The position numbers and the translations under genes are program-made. A stretch of 64,000 nucleotides of DNA from B1 sp034439755 (GTDB taxonomy: Bacteria; Bacteroidota; Bacteroidia; UKL13-3). The stretch's first letter is position 1. The number at the start of each line of letters is the position of its first letter. This document shows positions 17,601 through 25,009 of this stretch, in pieces. The notes under the pieces are model-generated. The model ran no database searches. It was given only the letters and a program-made list of their open reading frames with translations, and was not told where the DNA came from. The DNA is taken from positions 14,073 through 78,072 of the forward strand of contig JAWXAZ010000010.1 in NCBI GenBank assembly GCA_034439755.1, written 5' to 3'.

Positions 17601-17980
17601 TCGCTTAACCTTCTGGCAGTTTCTTTAATTACCGCAAAAGCCTCAGGCAATATTTCAAGCAATATGAGTTCTAAATCTTGATCTCGCTTTTTCTTAAGCA
17701 CATCAATGCGCTTAAACAAGTCGTCCTTTGCCACTAAGTCAATTTCCTCAACTTGTGTTTCAATCTTTATCTCTTCAACTTCATCATCAATTGGCTTTAA
17801 GCCAGCAAATATTTTATCTTTAAAATAGGCTGTTTTCGCCCTTAATTCTTCATCGCTTAAACTGCTTAATATTACATACGCATCATTTACTTGCGCAACT
17901 ATGGGATTAAGTTCTTTTAAATCGCGATCCGATTTGCTTCCAAAAATCTTGGTAATTCCTTTAAAAATGCTTCCAATCAT
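14651..17980 (-). CDS. secA: Preprotein translocase ATPase SecA
   Basis: Protein of 1109 residues from MIGSIFKGITKIFG; an upstream in-frame ATG at 18058 would add 26 residues not expected in SecA. Motor motifs are MATGEGKTLV (Walker A), DEVDSVLIDDARTPL (DEAD-like), TGTATTEA, MAGRGTDI and GRAGRQGDPG. The C-terminal zinc tail CPCGSGKKYKSCHG binds SecB/ribosome. It drives protein export through SecYEG in the cytoplasmic membrane. It is longer than E. coli SecA (901), with an acidic insertion near residue 60 and others, as is usual for Bacteroidota. First gene of the run ending in the flavin reductase. A 14/15 dispersed motif copy lies at 15703-15717 (read as FGSER). Confidence 0.97.
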   Translation of the reverse strand: MIGSIFKGITKIFGSKSDRDLKELNPIVAQVNDAYVILSSLSDEELRAKTAYFKDKIFAGLKPIDDEVEEIKIETQVEEIDLVAKDDLFKRIDVLKKKRDQDLELILLEILPEAFAVIKETARRLSENKQLVVKATDYDKELSAMTRFKKPVTIEGDNAIWANTWEAAGQAITWNMVHYDVQLIGGMVLHKGRIAEMATGEGKTLVSTLPSYLNALAGLGVHIVTVNDYLARRDCEWNGPLFEFHGLRVDCIDYHQPNSAERRKAYQADITYGTNNEFGFDYLRDNMANSLDELVQRKHHYAMVDEVDSVLIDDARTPLIISGPVPRGDDQQFYALKSRIEKLVSAQKSYISTALADAKRMLTANNDKEGGFKLLQAYRGLPKHSSVIKFLGEGGVRQVLNKTENYYMQDQQKEMHKIDADLYFVIDEKINSVDLTEKGVELITASGEDEHFFIIPDVGSEIAEIEKSDMPEDEKIKHKDQLMLDFTIKSERIHTINQLLKAYCMFDRDVEYIIQDSKVKIVDEQTGRVLDGRRYSDGLHQAIEAKENVKVEAATQTYATVTLQNFFRMYHKLCGMTGTATTEAGEFWEIYKLDVVEIPTNRNITRRDEEDVIYKTKREKYNAVIEEIVKLTEAGRPILVGTTSVEVSELLGRMLTMRKIKHNVLNAKQHQREADIVAEAGQKSAVTIATNMAGRGTDIKLGEGVKEVGGLAIIGTERHESRRVDRQLRGRAGRQGDPGSSKFYVSLEDDLMRLFGSERIAGIMDKLGMKEGENIEHSMITKNIERAQKRVEQNNFGIRKRLLEYDDVMNSQREVIYSKRRNALYGDKLALDISNMLADTAEELVETYQDMKNFAEFKFEVMRIFAHEPSVKEDDFLGGKTEILGDQLFQELLAHYHKKTQDMAQVAWPVIMDVFNNKGNQFESISVPISDGIHNMQIPVNLKKAYETEAREIAKTYEKFASLFVIDNDWKEHLREMDDLKQSSQNAVFEQKDPLLIYKLESFNLFKSMLSRINKQVLGMLFKGFIPIDNASEVKQAVEPKRVDTSRLKTSRTDDLAEAQRNNQAAAQGTQEPQKPAQIKGVVKIGRNDACPCGSGKKYKSCHGKDEIN
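15703..15717 (-). repeat. Dispersed palindromic motif, 14/15 copy
   Basis: TTCGTTCTGAACCAA on the plus strand, inside secA, where the coding strand reads Phe-Gly-Ser-Glu-Arg. Confidence 0.55.
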
Positions 17981-18095
17981 ATGTGTGGGTTCTCTCTCTA
18001 TTCCTAAGCAAACAAATGCATAGGGCGGTAAATTTATGTTATTTTTCCTTATTGGCATAAATTAATCCAATCTCCTTTTTTGCCATTATGACATG

Positions 18096-18233
18096 CTATT
18101 TTAGGTAGCTTCCCTGTTTTTCTCGCCATTGATTGGCACAGACAGCTTTTACCTCCTGTTTTTTGGCAGAAAATTGCGCTATTTCTTTTTGTTTTAAATC
18201 GTAATTTCTGGAAAAATCACCTAATAAAGCCAT
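18096..18233 (-). CDS. Possible small ORF, 45 aa
   Basis: Reads MALLGDFSRNYDLKQ, then KEIAQFSAKKQEVKAV, a charged, helical-looking peptide with a single Cys. The open frame continues about 19 codons upstream of the ATG, passing through a 13/15 copy of the dispersed motif (18237-18251), so it may be the remnant of a longer gene. No family recognised. It is the only gene-like content in the 351-bp gap between secA and the unknown gene at 18332. Confidence 0.3.
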   Translation of the reverse strand: MALLGDFSRNYDLKQKEIAQFSAKKQEVKAVCANQWREKQGSYLK

Positions 18234-18314
18234 CAATTTGGGCTGAACCAAACGCTTTTTCGCCGAGTTGAATTTAGCAGTAGTTAAACCCTTCTAATCA
18301 TAGAAAAATTGCAA

Positions 18315-18329
18315 TTGGTTCAAACCGAA
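18315..18329 (+). repeat. Dispersed palindromic motif, exact copy
   Basis: TTGGTTCAAACCGAA in intergenic DNA, 2 bp past the stop of the unknown gene at 18332-19018. A weaker 13/15 copy lies at 18237-18251. Confidence 0.8.
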
Positions 18330-18331
18330 AA

Positions 18332-19018
18332 CTAATTGCCTATTCCATTATCTGTTTGGTTTAAAAAACCCAGCATTTTCCCTGTTGGCATGCCGCTGCT
18401 AAAACTCATCATGTTTTTTTGCTCCAATGTAATATAGCTCATGGCTTCAAATGGCGGTATAATTAAATCGAAATTGATGCAATATAATATGGACTCGGTA
18501 AGGATGTCGGCCGTAATTTTTTCGCTCGATTCATTTGCGCCAATTTCGGAATACCTGAGAGACAAAGGGCGTTTGCCATCTACCATGAGGTGGTTTTCTT
18601 TGTTAACAAAAATGCGTCCCACCAAATAGCCTAAATCCCCCTCACGGTTATATTTTATGCTATCTGCCAAGAAATTATAAACCTGAATCATGCCGCAATA
18701 GCCCCGCATTTTATCCTCCCTCACATACGCAGATTGATGGATATAGTGATTGGGTTCAAATTCAAAGATATTGGTATGCATCATTAAAACGAGGGTGTCG
18801 CCACTAAATTTTAAGTGCATTTCGTACTCGCTTTTTTCGAAATATTTCACCTCAACATGAGAGTCCTTTTCAGATATTTCTTGATACAGTTCATTCGCAA
18901 TCTTCTTAGCAGAAACCTTAAACAAATCGAAAACTTCTTTGGTTGATCTAAACGCCTTTTGCTTAGCAGAGGACTTTAGTAAAAGTAGGTCCTTTATTTC
19001 ACGCATTTTATTTTCCAT
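18332..19018 (-). CDS. Conserved-looking protein of unknown function
   Basis: Protein of 228 residues, starting MENKMREIKDLLLL (an alternative start is the Met at residue 5). No signal peptide and no membrane segment; acidic-basic mixed composition typical of a cytoplasmic protein. Recognisable stretches include SAKKIANELYQEI, EYEMHLKFSGDTLVLMMHTNIFEF and YCGMIQVYNFLADSI, but I can assign no domain. It is alone between the secA run and proS, with an exact copy of the dispersed motif immediately after its stop. Clean codon use suggests a real gene. Confidence 0.7.
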   Translation of the reverse strand: MENKMREIKDLLLLKSSAKQKAFRSTKEVFDLFKVSAKKIANELYQEISEKDSHVEVKYFEKSEYEMHLKFSGDTLVLMMHTNIFEFEPNHYIHQSAYVREDKMRGYCGMIQVYNFLADSIKYNREGDLGYLVGRIFVNKENHLMVDGKRPLSLRYSEIGANESSEKITADILTESILYCINFDLIIPPFEAMSYITLEQKNMMSFSSGMPTGKMLGFLNQTDNGIGN

Positions 19019-19146
19019 AGACGCAAATTACAATTATCTACTGAAACTATTGTGCTTACATTATCCTCTATTGCCGAAGCATTAGCTGTTTAGTCCAATT
19101 TTTGGTCTAATTCAGTCATGCTTTTGGCATAGGTTGATTCCTGAAA

Positions 19147-20622
19147 TTAGTAGGCTCTTGCAAACAACACTCTTTCTTTGGAAGCATTGCCAGTTAAAAC
19201 ACATTTGCCTTCTTCTTGCGCATTGTTTAATGGAATACAACGGATGGTTGCTTTAGATAGCTCTTTAATTTTATCTTCTGTTTCTGAACTGCCATCCCAA
19301 TGTGCACTTGCAAATCCGGTTTTATTCTCCAAAGCATCCATAAACTCATCCCAAGAATCCACAACGTGAATATGCTCACTGCGATAGTCTAATGCCTTTT
19401 GATAAATGTTCTGTTGGATGTTCTCCAATAGGTGCGGAATTTTATGTTCCAAATCTGCTGCACTCATCACCTGCTTTTCTTTGGTATCTCTCCTGGCAAT
19501 TTCTACAGTGCTATTTTCAATATCCCTTGGACCAATGGCTATGCGAACTGGCACGCCTTTCAATTCATAATCCGCAAATTTATAACCTGGCGTTACATTG
19601 TCTCGGTCGTCTAGCTTCACCAAAATGCCTTGTTTTTTCAACAGTTGAAAATATTCATTGGCCTTTTCCATTACGGCAACTTTTTCTTCGGGCTTTCTAA
19701 AAATAGGCACAATCACCACCTGAATTGGCGCTAAGCGAGGTGGTAACACCAGGCCTTCATCGTCGCTATGACTCATAATTAAAGCACCCATTAAACGGGT
19801 AGATACACCCCAAGAAGTAGCCCAAACATATTCCGATTTGTTCTCCTTGGTAACATATTTTACTTCGAAAGCTTTGGCAAAGTTTTGTCCTAAGAAGTGC
19901 GAAGTTCCCATTTGTAATGCCTTGCCATCTTGCATCAGTCCTTCTATGCAATAGGTATCTATGGCACCCGCAAAACGTTCATTGGCAGACTTTACACCTT
20001 TAATGACAGGTACTGCCAAAATATTTTCGGCAAAATCTGCATATATTTCTAGCATTTGTTTTGTTTCTGCAATGGCTTCCTCTGCGGTGGCATGAGCGGT
20101 ATGCCCTTCCTGCCATAAAAACTCGGTAGTTCTTAAAAATAGCCTGGTACGCATTTCCCAACGAACCACATTTGCCCACTGGTTTAATAGGATAGGTAAA
20201 TCTCTATAGCTTTGAATCCAAGACCTGTAAGTGTTCCAGATAATGGTTTCGCTAGTTGGTCTTACAATAAGTTCTTCCTCTAATTTGGCATCTGGATCAA
20301 CCACTATCTCTTTTGTAATTGGGTCGACCTTTAACCTATAATGGGTAACTACGGCACATTCTTTGGCAAAGCCATCCACGTGACTGGCCTCTTTGGTGAA
20401 GAATGATTTTGGGATAAATAAAGGGAAATAAGCATTTTGGTGTCCTGTTTCTTTGAATCGCCTGTCCAATTCTGCTTGCATCTTTTCCCAAATGGCATAG
20501 CCATAAGGTTTTATTATCATACAGCCCTTTACCTCTGAATGCTCCGCCAAATCTGCATTTTTTACCAGATTATTGTACCAAGCGCTATAATCTTCGTCTC
20601 TTTTTATTTTTTTAATTGCCAT
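19147..20622 (-). CDS. proS: Proline--tRNA ligase (archaeal/eukaryal type)
   Basis: Protein of 491 residues from MAIKKIKRDEDYSAWY; the frame extends 39 codons upstream but the extra sequence is not ProRS-like. It is the short type-3 enzyme without the editing insertion, shown by SEVKGCMIIKPYGYAIWE at the N-terminus and the terminal FARAY with the conserved C-terminal Tyr. Class II motifs include RPTSETIIWNTYRSWIQSYRDLP and NQWANVVRWEMRTRLFLRT, and QEGHTAHAT is also present. Divergent from the lipoprotein gene at 20720. Confidence 0.96.
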   Translation of the reverse strand: MAIKKIKRDEDYSAWYNNLVKNADLAEHSEVKGCMIIKPYGYAIWEKMQAELDRRFKETGHQNAYFPLFIPKSFFTKEASHVDGFAKECAVVTHYRLKVDPITKEIVVDPDAKLEEELIVRPTSETIIWNTYRSWIQSYRDLPILLNQWANVVRWEMRTRLFLRTTEFLWQEGHTAHATAEEAIAETKQMLEIYADFAENILAVPVIKGVKSANERFAGAIDTYCIEGLMQDGKALQMGTSHFLGQNFAKAFEVKYVTKENKSEYVWATSWGVSTRLMGALIMSHSDDEGLVLPPRLAPIQVVIVPIFRKPEEKVAVMEKANEYFQLLKKQGILVKLDDRDNVTPGYKFADYELKGVPVRIAIGPRDIENSTVEIARRDTKEKQVMSAADLEHKIPHLLENIQQNIYQKALDYRSEHIHVVDSWDEFMDALENKTGFASAHWDGSSETEDKIKELSKATIRCIPLNNAQEEGKCVLTGNASKERVLFARAY

Positions 20623-20668
20623 ATTCGTCTTTTTGGAATAGTATTTGAATTTTACATAAATGGATGCA

Positions 20669-20676
20669 CAAAAATA
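20669..20676 (-). promoter_or_regulatory. -7 box of the proS promoter
   Basis: TATTTTTG on the minus strand, matching the Bacteroidota TAnnTTTG consensus, 46 bp upstream of the proS start. I see no clear -33 element. Confidence 0.4.
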
Positions 20677-20719
20677 CTTTTTAGTTGTTACTTTGTATAA
20701 GGAATAAAAATCTTGGGTT

Positions 20720-22228
20720 ATGAAAAATAAAAATATCATATTTTACTCGCTGTTAATGTTGCTATTAGGCGCGTGTAGTTCTAGTACTTTTAATGGTGTT
20801 AATAAGGTAGACGACGATGTATATTGGTCTGCAAAGGATGAACCCAAAACGGGTAAAAGCTATAAGGACATTGAGCCTTGGAATAAAAACAAGGGTCCAA
20901 ACGCAAGTTCTTATTATAATAGTAATGAGTCTGGCTCCCAATCTTTATCGGCTTCTTCTGCGCAAAGTTATTCTAATCAAGAAGATGAGCGTGGCTTAAT
21001 TGCCTATCAAACTTGGCTAAGTAAGTATACCCAAAATGCAGCTTTGCCTGCAGAGGATACCATAAAACAAAATAATTTATTGTTAGCCGATAGAGAAAAT
21101 GAAAGAAATTCGCGGCGCTTTGGTTCAGACCGAAACTATTATTATGATGACCCTTACTACAATGCTTTGAGTAATAATTGGGGCTGGACAAGTTTTTACG
21201 CACCGATTGTTCGTCCTGGTTTTTATAATTGGGCGCCAGGTTGGAATGTGGGTTTAAGCTGGAATAATTTCAATGGATTTGGCATAAATACTGGCTATAA
21301 TATGGGCTGGGGTGGCATGGGTTATGGTTACAATTCATACTCTCCTTGGGCTTACGACCCTTGGTACGGCGGATACGGTGGTTTTGGTGGCTTTAATAAT
21401 CCTTATTATGGCGGTTTTTATGGACATCCTTATGGCGGTTTTGGTGGTTTTAATAATCCTTACTATGGTGGATTTTATGGCAATCGTTTTGGATGGGGTG
21501 GTGGCTATTGCCATAACAACGGTTACGGAAATTATTATGGAAACAATGATGTGGTAACCAATAGGCCAATAATGCGTCCTAGAAATTCAATGGGCTCGTC
21601 AACTGTTGCCCCTGGTAGCAGGCCTGCAGGTAATGCAGTGGCAGGGGAGCAACGTGTAAAGAATGATCGCCCAAATTATAACGAGTCTCGTCCCGCTATT
21701 GAGAATACAAATTCGGTTCGAACCAATAGACCAGGTGGCGATTTGTATATGGATAAATCGGGTAGGCCCGTGTATGTTTCTCCTAATAGCAGGCCGGAGG
21801 TTTCTACTGGTGAACCAACAAATAATAGATACTCAAATAGGCCAGGTGGCGATTTGCGCACAGGCTCTGATGGCAGAACAGAATATGTTCCTGCCCGGCC
21901 AAGAGATGCTGTTGATAATTCTTCACGGTCAAATTCAAATGGTTTTGAAGGTAATTATAGACCAGGTAGAAATGGGGCTTCAGACAACGGTACTCCAAGC
22001 AGACCGGGTAATTCAACGCCTAATTACAGTTCTCCGCAAAATGATGGCGGTTCTGATGCAAGGCCAGCTTATTCGTCGCCAGGTAATACCAGGCCTTCCA
22101 ATAACCCAACACCGAGTTACTCTGCTCCTCCTAGTCGCCCAAGTTATTCCTCGCCAAGCATGAGTAGACCGTCTAGTGGTTCTGCCCCTAGGGGTGGTTC
22201 TCCTGGAGGAAGTGTTCGTCCTCGCTAA
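20720..22228 (+). CDS. Gly/Tyr/Asn-rich repeat lipoprotein
   Basis: Protein of 502 residues with a lipoprotein signal (LLMLLLGACSSS), so it is lipid-anchored. After an acidic N-terminal part the middle is extremely rich in Gly, Tyr, Asn and Trp, with an exact two-copy 19-residue repeat beginning YGGFGGFNNPYYGGFYG. The second half is Ser/Pro/Arg/Asn-rich and disordered, with repeated NRPGGDL blocks and SRPSYSSP-like units. No enzymatic domain. It is probably a surface or periplasmic low-complexity protein. It is followed 16 bp later by the OMPP1/FadL-like gene, so the two may act together at the outer membrane. Contains two dispersed-motif copies (21120 exact, 21712 14/15). Confidence 0.75.
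   Translation: MKNKNIIFYSLLMLLLGACSSSTFNGVNKVDDDVYWSAKDEPKTGKSYKDIEPWNKNKGPNASSYYNSNESGSQSLSASSAQSYSNQEDERGLIAYQTWLSKYTQNAALPAEDTIKQNNLLLADRENERNSRRFGSDRNYYYDDPYYNALSNNWGWTSFYAPIVRPGFYNWAPGWNVGLSWNNFNGFGINTGYNMGWGGMGYGYNSYSPWAYDPWYGGYGGFGGFNNPYYGGFYGHPYGGFGGFNNPYYGGFYGNRFGWGGGYCHNNGYGNYYGNNDVVTNRPIMRPRNSMGSSTVAPGSRPAGNAVAGEQRVKNDRPNYNESRPAIENTNSVRTNRPGGDLYMDKSGRPVYVSPNSRPEVSTGEPTNNRYSNRPGGDLRTGSDGRTEYVPARPRDAVDNSSRSNSNGFEGNYRPGRNGASDNGTPSRPGNSTPNYSSPQNDGGSDARPAYSSPGNTRPSNNPTPSYSAPPSRPSYSSPSMSRPSSGSAPRGGSPGGSVRPR
21120..21134 (+). repeat. Dispersed palindromic motif, exact copy
   Basis: TTGGTTCAGACCGAA inside the repeat lipoprotein gene, read as Phe-Gly-Ser-Asp-Arg-Asn. Confidence 0.8.
21374..21487 (+). 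repeat. Two-copy 57-bp tandem repeat
   Basis: Two in-frame units of 57 bp (21374-21430 and 21431-21487) encode near-identical 19-residue blocks differing only at the last two residues (HP versus NR). The differences at DNA level are mostly synonymous, suggesting selection on the protein. Confidence 0.9.
21712..21726 (-). repeat. Dispersed palindromic motif, 14/15 copy
   Basis: TTCGGTTCGAACCAA, with a perfectly palindromic core GGTTCGAACC. In the same gene as the 21120 copy but in a different reading frame, read as Ser-Val-Arg-Thr-Asn. Confidence 0.65.
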
Positions 22229-22244
22229 TTTAATAATTTCAAAT

Positions 22245-23744
22245 ATGAAGAAGATAATAGCTATTTGCCTGAGTGTGGTATGCCTAAATGTGAGCGCCCA
22301 AAATCAGGATGATATTTTTAGATATAGCCAGCAAGGGATTGTTGGTTCGGCCCGAAGCTTAGGACTTTCTGGTGCTTGGGGTGCTTTGGGTGCCGACCTT
22401 GGTGCAGCCTCTATAAATCCTGCAGGTTTAGGGTTGTATAGGCGCAATGAAATGATGGGAGCCATGTCTATTACCAGCAGCATTAACCGCAGCGATTTTA
22501 ATGGCAATTTAATGAGCGATTCGCGCACACGTTTTAATATTCCAAATTTTGGGGTGGTGTATAATTTTACCGACCAATACATGGGCAGTCAGAAAAAGGA
22601 TGGCATTGTTGGGGGGTCTTTTGCCTTTGGCTTAAATAGGCTAAATGATTATACCAGCAGGGTACAATATGGCGGCAATGTTGCTAATTCAACTGTGGGA
22701 GATTATTTGGCCAAGCAGGCAAATGGGAGCGATAGTTCTAATTTTTTCTCGAGTGGTTTAGACAATGAGTTGTATGCGCAAGCATGGCGCGTGAGGTTAA
22801 TTGATAACAACAACGGCAGTGCCAAATATGCTTCGATACAAAGTTTGCGAAATGATACCAATTATTCGATGAGGCAAGCGCAATATACCCAAACAAGAGG
22901 GCGCACCAATGAGTGGTATGCGGGTGGTGGAATGAATGTGGCCAATGTTTTATATTTAGGTGGAAGCATGGTAATTCAGGATGTAAGGTATTATAGCGAG
23001 AGTCAATATAGGGAAACTATGTTAACCTCTAGTGTTGCAAATAATCCATATAGGTCGAGCTATATTACGCAAAATTTTGAAACGCGTGGAGTGGGTTTGG
23101 GTGCCAAATTTGGTTTTATTTTGAGACCTATAGATTTAATTAGAATTGGGGCTTCTTACCATACGCCTGTTCGATTAAATTTAACCGATAATTATGAGAA
23201 CCAATTGAGTATGACTTACACAGATGGTAAGGTTTATACCGAACCCAATCAAAAGGTAAATGGAATGTATAAATATCAAATTGTTACCCCGCAAAGATTG
23301 CAGGCAAATGCTGCTATAATTGTGGGCAAATTGATGGTGATTGCAGTAGATTATGAAATGGTAGATTATAGCAAGGGTAGGTTACAAGCGAAAGATGGCC
23401 TAGCCGATTTTTCGGGAGCTAATAATGCCAATAGAAATATTTATGGTGTGGCTCAAAATGTAAAATTGGGTATGGAGATTAGTGCGGGTTATACCCGTTT
23501 AAGAGCAGGTTACGCTTTAATTGGCAATCCATACGCTGATAAGAGTTTGAACAATGCCGATTACCAAAAGCATGTTATTAGTGCTGGATTTGGATGGATA
23601 TACGACAATGCTTATTTCTTTGATATTGCAGTGAGCGACCGCATTGGAAAAGATTATTTATTGCCTTATGAGGGTAGTTCTATAGTAACAGAAAATACAA
23701 CGCACAAACTCAACTTTGTGTTAGCAGCAGGTTACCGGTTTTAG
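22245..23744 (+). CDS. OMPP1/FadL-like outer membrane protein
   Basis: Protein of 499 residues from MKKIIAICLSVV, where a signal peptide ending SAQ follows; the longer frame from 22176 overlaps the previous gene and lacks sense. The N-terminus QQGIVGSARSLGLSGAWGALGADLGAASINPAGLGLYRRNEM is typical of the OMPP1/FadL/TodX-type long barrel, with the NPAG motif at the plug. Alternating hydrophobic strands run to a terminal aromatic (LAAGYRF). It is probably a transporter of hydrophobic compounds or a surface-assembly barrel. A 13/15 dispersed motif copy is at 22342-22356. Followed by a strong terminator. Confidence 0.8.
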   Translation: MKKIIAICLSVVCLNVSAQNQDDIFRYSQQGIVGSARSLGLSGAWGALGADLGAASINPAGLGLYRRNEMMGAMSITSSINRSDFNGNLMSDSRTRFNIPNFGVVYNFTDQYMGSQKKDGIVGGSFAFGLNRLNDYTSRVQYGGNVANSTVGDYLAKQANGSDSSNFFSSGLDNELYAQAWRVRLIDNNNGSAKYASIQSLRNDTNYSMRQAQYTQTRGRTNEWYAGGGMNVANVLYLGGSMVIQDVRYYSESQYRETMLTSSVANNPYRSSYITQNFETRGVGLGAKFGFILRPIDLIRIGASYHTPVRLNLTDNYENQLSMTYTDGKVYTEPNQKVNGMYKYQIVTPQRLQANAAIIVGKLMVIAVDYEMVDYSKGRLQAKDGLADFSGANNANRNIYGVAQNVKLGMEISAGYTRLRAGYALIGNPYADKSLNNADYQKHVISAGFGWIYDNAYFFDIAVSDRIGKDYLLPYEGSSIVTENTTHKLNFVLAAGYRF

Positions 23745-23760
23745 GCTAATAACGGTTCAT

Positions 23761-23799
23761 AAAAAAAGAGGCTGTCCTTGTGGGACAGCCTCTTTTTTT
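23761..23799. terminator. Rho-independent terminator (bidirectional)
   Basis: AGAGGCTGTCC and GGGACAGCCTCT form a perfect-core stem with a TTGT loop, flanked by A and T runs. It serves both the barrel gene (+) and the convergent T9SS cargo gene (-). Confidence 0.9.
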
Positions 23800-23816
23800 A
23801 TGCGATTATTTTCGAC

Positions 23817-24494
23817 TTATTCTGATTTAGAAAAAGGCTTAGAGATAGTTTGAGAACCATCCTTGAAACGAATAAAATACAAGCCTTTTTGAAGGTCGCT
23901 GATATTGATTTCAGTTTCGATGCCATTGTGGTTAAACGATTTTACTTTAGAACCTAAAACATTGTAAATGTCAACATTGATATTATCACGAGATTGGTAT
24001 TTAATAACCAATTTGTCTTTAGCTGGATTTGGGTAAAAGGTAAACTCACGGTTGTTGCTAACTTCTTTTACAGAGGTTATCCAAGCATTTAACTGAAATT
24101 CAACAGTGTCAACAATTGCAGGGTTGTTCTTTAAATAGCAAGCAACTTTTGCTATGCCATTTCCGCTTTTAGAATTGATTACAAAATCACCTTTAAATTC
24201 GCCAGTTTTTCCTGCGCCCAAAATAAAGTCGCCCTTGCTACCAACTATTAAATCTGTTAAGCAATTACCTGGATCACACATGCCAAATTCCCAACCACTA
24301 GTTGAATTTACTTCAATAACCATCCACTCAAAAATACTATCTGCAGTGTTATTAGTAAAGTTGGAGTTTGCTACCAACTGAAAACTTGTGCTTGCTCCTT
24401 GGCCTTTAGAGGTTTTGGGGCTAAATGATATGCTTTGAGCAACTGCTGTTTGCAGTATGAATAAAGCAGAAATATAAAGTATTAGTTTTTTCAT
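23817..24494 (-). CDS. T9SS-exported protein of unknown function
   Basis: Protein of 225 residues from MKKLILYISALF, followed by a signal peptide ending AVAQ. The middle part (about residues 25-145) has a beta-sandwich look with FEWMVIEVNSTSGWEFGMCDPGNCL but I recognise no family. The last 75 residues are a type A sorting tail: FTFYPNPAKDKLVIKY, VDIYNVLGSKVKSF, ISDLQKGLYFIRF. Such tails route proteins through the type IX system to the surface. No catalytic domain is evident, so it may be a small surface or secreted binding protein. Confidence 0.85.
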   Translation of the reverse strand: MKKLILYISALFILQTAVAQSISFSPKTSKGQGASTSFQLVANSNFTNNTADSIFEWMVIEVNSTSGWEFGMCDPGNCLTDLIVGSKGDFILGAGKTGEFKGDFVINSKSGNGIAKVACYLKNNPAIVDTVEFQLNAWITSVKEVSNNREFTFYPNPAKDKLVIKYQSRDNINVDIYNVLGSKVKSFNHNGIETEINISDLQKGLYFIRFKDGSQTISKPFSKSE

Positions 24495-24552
24495 ATCGTT
24501 TATTTTTGGGTTCAATTCAGTAAGTTTGTCAATGATTTGCCCTACATAGCTG

Positions 24553-24560
24553 CAAATTTA
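24553..24560 (-). promoter_or_regulatory. -7 box upstream of the T9SS cargo gene
   Basis: TAAATTTG on the minus strand, 58 bp upstream of the start. Consensus TAnnTTTG; the -33 element is not evident. Confidence 0.35.
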
Positions 24561-24592
24561 TAGAAAAAATAGTTAAAAAAAACATAAATCGT

Positions 24593-25009
24593 ATGAAAAT
24601 CATTGTCATAAATGGCCCAAATCTAAATTTGCAGGGCATAAGAGAACCCAAGAAATATGGAACAGATACTTTCACGCAATTAGTGGCTGATCTTAAAATT
24701 GATTTTCCGGGAATTGATGTTTTATATTTTCAAAGCAATGTTGAGGGTGAAATTATTAACTGTTTGCATGAGAGAGGATTCAATTGCGATGGCATTATTT
24801 TGAACGCAGGAGCCTATACGCATACTTCAATTGGAATTGGTGATGCTGTTGCGGCTATTAAAACCCCAGTTGTTGAAGTTCATATTAGTAACTTGGCCGC
24901 TAGAGAAGATTTTAGGCAGCGCTCGTATATTGCGCCACACGCTATAGGCGTGGTTTTTGGCTTTGGATTAAAGGGATATAAATTGGCCCTACAATCTTTT
25001 TTAAATTAA
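24593..25009 (+). CDS. aroQ: 3-dehydroquinate dehydratase, type II
   Basis: Protein of 138 residues, the compact type II fold. Active-site motifs are NGPNLNLQGIREPKKYG (Tyr base and Arg), SNVEGEIINCLHE, LNAGAYTHTS, EVHISNLAAREDFR and GFGLKGYKLAL. It converts 3-dehydroquinate to 3-dehydroshikimate in the shikimate pathway; the type II enzyme works as a dodecamer. Convergent with the GT2 gene, overlapping it by 9 bp at the 3' ends. No other shikimate gene is nearby. Confidence 0.95.
   Translation: MKIIVINGPNLNLQGIREPKKYGTDTFTQLVADLKIDFPGIDVLYFQSNVEGEIINCLHERGFNCDGIILNAGAYTHTSIGIGDAVAAIKTPVVEVHISNLAAREDFRQRSYIAPHAIGVVFGFGLKGYKLALQSFLN

Noticed and set aside
17981..18058. 26-residue N-terminal extension of SecA
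   Set aside because: SecA families start close to the IGSIFKGITKIFG-type segment; the extension is not conserved in character.
18315..18329. The motif GGTTCAAACC resembles the tRNA T-loop (GGTTCRANYCC)
   Set aside because: No acceptor stem, anticodon arm or D-loop could be found around any copy, and many copies lie in the middle of protein genes.
21374..21487. CRISPR-like repeat
   Set aside because: Only two adjacent in-frame units with no spacer; it is a coding tandem repeat.
23761..23799. Small RNA or toxin-antitoxin locus at the palindrome
   Set aside because: The stem with flanking A/T runs between convergent stops is a plain bidirectional terminator.
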